This document shows positions 59,221 through 64,000 of a stretch of 64,000 nucleotides of DNA, piece after piece. Positions within the stretch are counted from its first letter, which is position 1. Every line of letters begins with the position of its first letter. Source of the DNA: Glycocaulis sp050485565 (GTDB lineage Bacteria > Pseudomonadota > Alphaproteobacteria > Caulobacterales > Maricaulaceae); NCBI RefSeq assembly GCF_050485565.1, contig NZ_JBJHBQ010000002.1, forward strand, positions 124,001-188,000, read 5' to 3'. The position numbers were made by a program, and so were the translations under genes. The notes under the pieces were generated by a model. That model did no database searches, was not told the origin of the DNA, and saw nothing but the letters and a program-made list of their open reading frames with translations.

Positions 59221-60429
59221 ATGAGCGCCAGCCCGGTCACGGCCGAGAACCGCCATGAAAGCCTGGATGTCCTGCGCGGCATTGCCATCATGGGCATCCT
59301 GGTGATGAACATCCCCTTCTTCTTCGTTCCCATGGAAGCGATGCAGTCCCTGACGTCGGACCCGCTCTTTACCGGCGCGTCGATCGATGTCTGGTTCTAC
59401 TCCCACGTCTTCTTCGACATGAAATTCATCACCCTCTTCTCCGCGCTGTTCGGGGCAGGGATCATCCTGATGGTGGGCGAAGAGCCGGATGCCTCGCGCA
59501 AGGTGCATTTTAGCCGCATGCGCTGGCTGCTCCTGATCGGCCTGATCCATGCCTACGTGATCTGGTATGGCGACATCCTCGTCAGCTACGCCATCTTCGG
59601 CATGATCGCGGTCTATTTCCGCCGCATGAGCGTTGGCAAGCTGCTGTTCTGGGGCCTGTTCTGGATCGCGATTGCCGGGCTGCTCTTCTTCGCTGCGCTA
59701 GGCGCAATGGCGCTTATTCCTGAAGATATGAGCGGCACCGATATCGGCATCGTGCCGACGCCGGAAGCCTATCAGGAGGTGATCGCTGCCTATCAGGCGG
59801 GCGGGCTGGAGCGCCTCGGCATCAACGCGTTCGGTGCCTTCATGGGGCAGATCATGGGTGCGGGCCTGTTTGGCGGACGCATTATCGGCGTCATGTTCAT
59901 CGGCATGGCCCTGTTCAAGCTCGGCTTCCTGACGGCGAAGTGGGACATCGCCCGCTATGCGCTTGTCGCCATCATTGCTTTGCCGGTTGGTCTTGCCGCA
60001 TCGTGGTGGGGTGGCCAGCACATGATCGCGGCGGGGTTCGATTTCCGGGAGTTCTGGGTCCACACGGTCGTCAATTACTGGTCGAGCCTTGCTACCGCGC
60101 TCGGCTATGCGGCCGTCGTGATGATTATCTGCAAGCTGCCCTTCATGAAGCTGATCCGCTATCCGTTTGGCTGCATGGGGCGCATGGCCTTCACCAACTA
60201 CCTCTCCCAGTCACTCACACTGGTCTTCCTGTCGATTGGCGGGATCGGTCTTGGCTGGTTCGGTGAGGTGAGCCGGGTGGAGATGGTGCAGATCGTGCTG
60301 GCTATCTGGGTAGCGCAGCTCGTGGTCTCGACGCTCTGGCTGCAGCTCTTCCGCTTCGGGCCGTTTGAGTGGCTGTGGCGTTCGCTGACCTACGCAAAGC
60401 TGCAACCGCTCTTCAAAGCCAGGGCATGA
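59221..60429 (+). CDS. DUF418 family membrane protein
   Basis: 402 residues with about eight to ten membrane helices. The start ESLDVLRGIAIMGILVMNIP and the C-terminal block (PFGCMGRMAFTNYLSQSLTL then FRFGPFEWLWRSLTYAKLQP) are the DUF418 signature. The family resembles acyltransferase-3-type membrane proteins but has no proven reaction. ATG 59221 is chosen to give the usual N-terminus. It overlaps the next gene by 4 bp (ATGA). Confidence 0.9.
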   Translation: MSASPVTAENRHESLDVLRGIAIMGILVMNIPFFFVPMEAMQSLTSDPLFTGASIDVWFYSHVFFDMKFITLFSALFGAGIILMVGEEPDASRKVHFSRMRWLLLIGLIHAYVIWYGDILVSYAIFGMIAVYFRRMSVGKLLFWGLFWIAIAGLLFFAALGAMALIPEDMSGTDIGIVPTPEAYQEVIAAYQAGGLERLGINAFGAFMGQIMGAGLFGGRIIGVMFIGMALFKLGFLTAKWDIARYALVAIIALPVGLAASWWGGQHMIAAGFDFREFWVHTVVNYWSSLATALGYAAVVMIICKLPFMKLIRYPFGCMGRMAFTNYLSQSLTLVFLSIGGIGLGWFGEVSRVEMVQIVLAIWVAQLVVSTLWLQLFRFGPFEWLWRSLTYAKLQPLFKARA

Positions 60430-60833
60430 GCGCCGTAAAGGCGGGAGACGCGTTCGCGGTCTATGGCCTGTTGCGCAAGGGTGCGTCCGGCTTTGCCGAG
60501 TTCGGGCTGGAGGCCGCGTTCAGGCCGCTCGGCCCGTGCCGCATCCCCGGTGTGATCCATGATCTGGGCGGTTATCCGGGTCTGGTGGCCGGAGAAGGCG
60601 CGGTCATTGGCGAGCTGTTTGAAGTTGCCGACCCGTCGGTCATTCCGCGGCTCGACGCGTTCGAGGACTATGATCCGCAGGCGCCCGACCGCTCGCGCTA
60701 TCTGCGCCAACGCGTCCGCCTCCTTTCGCCAGATGCCGAGGCATGGGGTTATGTGTGGAACCTGCCAGTGACAGGCTATCCCCGCGTGGAAGGCGGCGAC
60801 TGGCTGGAGTGGGCCGCTCAGCGCCCGAGATAG
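60426..60833 (+). CDS. Gamma-glutamylcyclotransferase-like (AIG2) protein
   Basis: 135 residues. It begins FAVYGLLRKGASG, the nucleotide-like substrate loop of GGCT folds (usually YGSL), continues with GPCRIPGVIHDLGGYPGL and GELFEVADPSVIPRLDAFED, where the Glu of DAFED corresponds to the catalytic acid, and ends in LPVTGYPRVEGGDWLEW. Enzymes of this fold form 5-oxoproline or act on related gamma-glutamyl amines. Its start lies in the stop codon of the DUF418 gene, and its end overlaps the patatin-like gene tail to tail by 16 bp. Confidence 0.83.
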   Translation: MSAVKAGDAFAVYGLLRKGASGFAEFGLEAAFRPLGPCRIPGVIHDLGGYPGLVAGEGAVIGELFEVADPSVIPRLDAFEDYDPQAPDRSRYLRQRVRLLSPDAEAWGYVWNLPVTGYPRVEGGDWLEWAAQRPR

Positions 60834-61720
60834 TCACCGCGCACGTCGATGCTGGAGCGCTTGCCGACATGGACATGGCAGTTCTCCAGCCAGTCCTTCG
60901 CCGCCTGACGTCCCGCATCACGCAGACCGGTCAGGAAGTGCCAGCTCGTGTCGTACTTGCTGGCCGCCGAGTAGTTTTTCAGGGCCTCGTCGGCGCGGAT
61001 GGCGTGAATGTGCAGATTGCGCAGGCGGGCCTTTTCGGCGTCCTTGAGAAGATCATCCTCGATCAGCCGCTTGACGAAGGCGACCGCGCGCAATTCGGCC
61101 ATCAGCGAGGCGTTGAACGTGATCTCGTTGACCCGGTTCATGATGTCGTCGGCCGATTTGGGCGTACCGGGGCGTTTGAGCGGATTGATGTGCACGATCA
61201 GCAGGTCACCCGGCGTGTCGGCGTAGAAGAGCGGCCACAGGGCCGGATTGCCGGTAAAGACTTCGGCGCGGCCCGTCGTCACGCATGTCGCGGTGACGAA
61301 TAGCGCCATCTGGTCTTGCGCGCGCAGCCGTTCAAAATCGATCTGCGCGTCCAGAATGTCTTTTAGCGGATCAAGATTATACGGGTTGAGATCATAGGGG
61401 CTGGTCAGGCGCGAGAAGGCGTCGAAGAACGGCATCAGCTTCAGGAATGTCCCGCCCGGCACCATGGGCCGGAAGGCTGCGCCGCGCCGGGACACCTCTT
61501 GCCAGAAGCTTTCAAGGCTTTCGCGCGCGCCGTCCGGCCCGTCCTCCAGCCAGCCATGGGCCAGCGCCACGGCGTTCATCGCGCCAGCGCTGGTAGCTGT
61601 TATGGCTTCGGGGGTTATGCGGCCATCTTCCAGCAGGGCATCAAGCACCCCCCAGGTGTAGGCACCATGCGAGCCGCCGCCCTGCAGGGCCAGCGAGACC
61701 GCTCTGGCGCGCATGGCCAT
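60818..61720 (-). CDS. Patatin-like protein lacking the catalytic-Asp segment
   Basis: 300 residues in an uninterrupted frame. The oxyanion loop LQGGGSHGAYTWGVLDALLE and the nucleophile Ser44 (ATSAGAMNAV) are normal for patatin phospholipases. At residue 155 the sequence jumps from TTGRAEVF straight to TGNPALWPLFYAD. Complete relatives have about 40 extra residues here, with the LASACLP segment and the catalytic Asp in a YWDGGY motif. The catalytic dyad therefore seems lost through an in-frame deletion at about 61255/61256. The rest, including the conserved INPLKRPGTPKSADDIMNRV block, is intact. It overlaps the bdhA stop codon. Confidence 0.87.
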   Translation of the reverse strand: MAMRARAVSLALQGGGSHGAYTWGVLDALLEDGRITPEAITATSAGAMNAVALAHGWLEDGPDGARESLESFWQEVSRRGAAFRPMVPGGTFLKLMPFFDAFSRLTSPYDLNPYNLDPLKDILDAQIDFERLRAQDQMALFVTATCVTTGRAEVFTGNPALWPLFYADTPGDLLIVHINPLKRPGTPKSADDIMNRVNEITFNASLMAELRAVAFVKRLIEDDLLKDAEKARLRNLHIHAIRADEALKNYSAASKYDTSWHFLTGLRDAGRQAAKDWLENCHVHVGKRSSIDVRGDYLGR

Positions 61721-62520
61721 CAGGCGGCCACCCAGCCGCCCTCAACCGGGAAGGCCGCGCCATTGGCCGATGCGCCGGAATCCGACACCAGATAGAGCAA
61801 GAGGCCGTTCAGGTGATCGTACTCGACGAATTTCTTCGTCGGCTGCGCGCTCAGCATCACGTCGCGCACCACTTCTTCCTCGGAAATGCCGCGCGCCTTT
61901 GCCGTGTCGGCGATCTGGCTTTCCACCAGCGGGGTGCGCACATAGCCGGGGCAGATGGCGTTGCAGGTAATGCCGGCCTCGGCCACTTCCAGCGCGACCG
62001 TTTTGGTCAGGCCAATCACGCCATGCTTGGCCGCGACATAGGCCGACTTGTAGGGCGAGGCGACAAGCCCGTGCGCGGAGGCGATGTTCACGATGCGCCC
62101 GCGCCCGGCTTTGCGCATGACCGGAACGGCATGGCGGATGGTGTGGAAGCAGGAGGTGAGGTTGATCGAGACAATCGCGTCCCACTTCTCCGGCGCGAGC
62201 TCCTCAACCGGGGCAACCTGCTGAATGCCGGCATTATTGATGAGGATATCGAGCCGGCCGAAAGCTTTCACCGTATCCGCGATCAGGCTCTCGATCTCGC
62301 CGGCGTCCAGCATGTTTGCGCCGTTATAGGCCGCTTTCACGCCGAACTCGGTCTCGATGGACTTGCGTGTCTTCTCGATCTCTCCCTCATCGCCCAGACC
62401 ATTGAGCATGACGTTCGCGCCATTGGCCGCGAGCGCGCGCGCCAGCGCCAGACCGATGCCGGAGGTCGAGCCGGTAATCACTGCGGCCTGTCCGCTCAAG
62501 TCGGTCCTCAGACCACCCAT
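61720..62520 (-). CDS. bdhA: 3-hydroxybutyrate dehydrogenase
   Basis: 266-residue short-chain dehydrogenase that oxidises 3-hydroxybutyrate, a step in polyhydroxybutyrate use. It has the NAD-binding TGSTSGIGLALARALA, the NNAG motif (LINNAGIQQVAPVEEL), and the catalytic Ser (NIASAHGLVASPYKSAYVAA) with Tyr and Lys (YVAAKHG). The C-terminal GLLLYLVSDSGASANGAAFP is close to known BdhA proteins. Start ATG 62520 has AAGGAG exactly 6 nt upstream; an earlier in-frame ATG at 62538 is less likely. A patatin-like gene follows with overlapping codons, a common pairing in alphaproteobacteria. Confidence 0.92.
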   Translation of the reverse strand: MGGLRTDLSGQAAVITGSTSGIGLALARALAANGANVMLNGLGDEGEIEKTRKSIETEFGVKAAYNGANMLDAGEIESLIADTVKAFGRLDILINNAGIQQVAPVEELAPEKWDAIVSINLTSCFHTIRHAVPVMRKAGRGRIVNIASAHGLVASPYKSAYVAAKHGVIGLTKTVALEVAEAGITCNAICPGYVRTPLVESQIADTAKARGISEEEVVRDVMLSAQPTKKFVEYDHLNGLLLYLVSDSGASANGAAFPVEGGWVAA

Positions 62521-62612
62521 GCCTGTCTCCTTGGCCATGCGGCCCTGTGTCGGGGATTGTTGCGGTGCAGAAGACGGTTTGCGCCGGTTTTGTCAAGGCT
62601 GCGCCGTAGCGC

Positions 62613-63395
62613 CTAGCCTTTCTTCAAGGGCGGCTGCGGGCGCGTGAACAGGAGCCGGTCCGGCTTTGACCCGGCCTTGTCGAGCTTGTAACCGTCCACA
62701 TTGAAGCGGGTCAGCGCTGCCGGGTCTTCCACCCGGTTTTCGATGATCCAGCGGGCCATTAGGCCGCGTGCCTTCTTGGCATAGACCATCAGGGCGCGCA
62801 GCTGGCCGTCCTTCTCTTCCTTGAAGTCGACCGTGATGACGCGCGCCTTCATTTTCGTCAGGCGTGCGGCCTTCGCATATTCGTTCGACGCCAGATTGAC
62901 GATGACCGGATGAGCGTGACCTTCCAGCGTGCGGGTGAGTTCTTGCGCGATATCGTCGCCCCAGAAATCGTAAAGGTTCGCGCCTTTCTTCGTTTTCAGG
63001 CGCGTGCCCATTTCGAGGCGGTAGGGCTGGATGGCGTCCAGCGGACGCAGGGCGCCATAGAGCCCGGAGAGAATCCGCAAATGGTCCTGCGCCCATTGCA
63101 GATCGTCCTTGGACAGGCTGCCCGCATCCAGCCCGCGATAAACCTCGCCCGCGAAGGCGAGCGCGGCGGCTTTGCCATCCTGGCTTTCGGGATCGAACGC
63201 CTTGAAGCGCTCCACATTCAGCGCGGCCAGATCATCGGAAATGTGCATGAGCTGGCGCAGCTGGGTACGCGACAGCTTCGATGTGGTCTTTGACAGCTCT
63301 GCCGTGCGGGTCAGAAGCGCGGGCTGGCTGGTCTCCAGCTCCGGGCGGGCCGGTTCGAAATCGAGCTGCTTGGCCGGGGAGAGAAGGATCAGCAT
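62613..63395 (-). CDS. yaaA: YaaA family peroxide-stress protein
   Basis: 260 residues. The N-terminus MLILLSPAKQLDFE and the later blocks FAGEVYRGLDAGSLSKDDLQ, HLRILSGLYGALRPLDAIQP and YRLEMGTRLKTKKGANLYDF are hallmarks of YaaA/DUF328. In E. coli, YaaA limits intracellular iron and hydroxyl-radical damage under peroxide stress and binds DNA. ATG 63395 is chosen because it gives the exact family start. The gene is transcribed alone on the minus strand. Confidence 0.93.
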   Translation of the reverse strand: MLILLSPAKQLDFEPARPELETSQPALLTRTAELSKTTSKLSRTQLRQLMHISDDLAALNVERFKAFDPESQDGKAAALAFAGEVYRGLDAGSLSKDDLQWAQDHLRILSGLYGALRPLDAIQPYRLEMGTRLKTKKGANLYDFWGDDIAQELTRTLEGHAHPVIVNLASNEYAKAARLTKMKARVITVDFKEEKDGQLRALMVYAKKARGLMARWIIENRVEDPAALTRFNVDGYKLDKAGSKPDRLLFTRPQPPLKKG

Positions 63396-63486
63396 GAAGT
63401 TTTGGTCTCGCCTGCAATTTCCAGTGATTGTGTCTATCGAAATAGGGGCGTTCCCCGAAATTGCCAATGGCACGGGCCGTCCAGAT

Positions 63487-64000
63487 TCACTCCAGCCCGG
63501 TGAGTATGCGCGGGTTCATGATGTTGTTGGGGTCCAGCGCCGCCTTGATGGTCCGCATCAGCTCCACCTCTACGGGCTTTCGCGCTTTCAGCTCGGCCTG
63601 TTTGAGAATGCCGATGCCGTGCTCTGCCGAGATCGAGCCGTGATGCTTGTCCACAAGGTCGTAGATCAGCCGGGTGGCGGGCGCAGCGTGTGCGATAAAA
63701 TCCTCTCCGGCCCCGGCCTCGCGGGCGGCGAGATTGAAATGCACATTGCCATCGCCGACATGGCCGAACGCGATCACGCGCGAGCCTTCAACCAGCCCTT
63801 CGGCCTGCTGGGTTGCTTCGCGCATGAATGCTGCCATACGCGACACCGGCACGGACACATCGTGCTTGGCGGCCTTGCCATGCGCGCGTTCGCCTTCCGG
63901 CACGTTTTCACGCAACGCCCAGAACTGTGCGGCCTGCGCGTCCGATTGTGCCAGTGCGGCGTCAGACACCAGCCCGGCCTCGAACGCGCTCTCCAGCGCG
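63487..64000 (-). CDS. FAD-binding oxidoreductase, C-terminal part (partial)
   Basis: The gene continues past the window edge, so only the last ~171 residues are visible. They contain the FAD-oxidase C-terminal domain of the GlcD/D-2-hydroxyglutarate dehydrogenase family, with GHVGDGNVHFNLA (metal-site His residues), SISAEHGIGILKQAEL and a closing ALDPNNIMNPRIL. The FAD-binding domain lies outside the window. The substrate is probably a D-2-hydroxy acid, but which one is not decidable here. Confidence 0.88.
   Translation of the reverse strand, partial: ALESAFEAGLVSDAALAQSDAQAAQFWALRENVPEGERAHGKAAKHDVSVPVSRMAAFMREATQQAEGLVEGSRVIAFGHVGDGNVHFNLAAREAGAGEDFIAHAAPATRLIYDLVDKHHGSISAEHGIGILKQAELKARKPVEVELMRTIKAALDPNNIMNPRILTGLE

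Overview
The window is a high-GC, gene-dense stretch of an alphaproteobacterial chromosome. Several things point to the Hyphomonadales/Caulobacterales side, probably a Maricaulis-, Oceanicaulis- or Glycocaulis-like bacterium: a permuted two-piece tmRNA with the tag ANDNFAEEVRLAA, an alphaproteobacterial SspB, a DUF4169 gene behind fumC, the hflK-hflC-DUF2065-degP block, a TonB-dependent receptor, and a possible TipN-like polar protein. This placement is inferred from gene content and protein character, not from a phylogeny. No prophage, transposase, CRISPR array or rRNA was seen. Mobile-looking DNA is confined to short intergenic hairpin repeats.

Layout. 1-1.4 kb: end of a phasin-like gene, a terminator, a dense block of palindromic repeats, tRNA-Thr(UGU) and a DUF1761 membrane protein. 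1.5-9.1 kb: metG, a lysophospholipid acyltransferase, a flavin monooxygenase, aspS with the non-discriminating signature, and two paralogous exported pentapeptide-repeat proteins. 9.1-9.9 kb: a low-complexity, repeat-rich intergenic region. 9.9-16.8 kb: a histidine operon led by a TrpR-like YerC gene (yerC-hisG-hisD-hisB, then repeats, then hisH-hisA-hisF-hisIE). It lacks hisC and a histidinol-phosphatase gene, but its HisB carries an N-terminal extension that looks like a decayed HisC. 16.8-23.2 kb: an M14 metallopeptidase and a TonB receptor diverging from overlapping start codons, then a ThDP enzyme.

23.4-30.7 kb: fumC with a DUF4169 gene, a RusA-like nuclease, a ZntB-like transporter, sspB, a cytochrome P450, a HAAS-type membrane protein, ssrA, a DUF2459 lipoprotein and a VOC protein. 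31-38 kb: thyA-folA, hflKC-DUF2065-degP, then miaA overlapping a ketol-acid reductoisomerase gene. 38-44.7 kb: a VTT membrane protein and the rod-shape cluster mreB-mreC-mreD-mrdA-rodA. 44.7-47.9 kb: an NSS transporter, a prolyl aminopeptidase and a lipoprotein. 47.9-51.6 kb: an unassigned cassette of a GT4 glycosyltransferase, a methyltransferase and an alpha/alpha-toroid protein, facing a second methyltransferase. 51.8-58.6 kb: an MFS transporter, a complete Mla/MCE lipid-transport operon and a long coiled-coil membrane protein. 58.7-64 kb: a DUF418 protein, a gamma-glutamylcyclotransferase-like protein, a patatin-like protein that has lost its catalytic-Asp segment, 3-hydroxybutyrate dehydrogenase, YaaA, and the end of an FAD-linked dehydrogenase.

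How the parts work together. Envelope biogenesis is strongly represented (elongasome, Mla system, HflKC/DegP quality control, acyltransferase, glycosyltransferase cassette). The phasin-like fragment and bdhA suggest polyhydroxybutyrate storage. ssrA and sspB lie 2.5 kb apart and serve the same ribosome-rescue/ClpXP pathway. The observations most worth following are the HisC-like/HisB fusion, the deleted patatin, the GT4-methyltransferase-toroid cassette, and the modular nested intergenic repeats.
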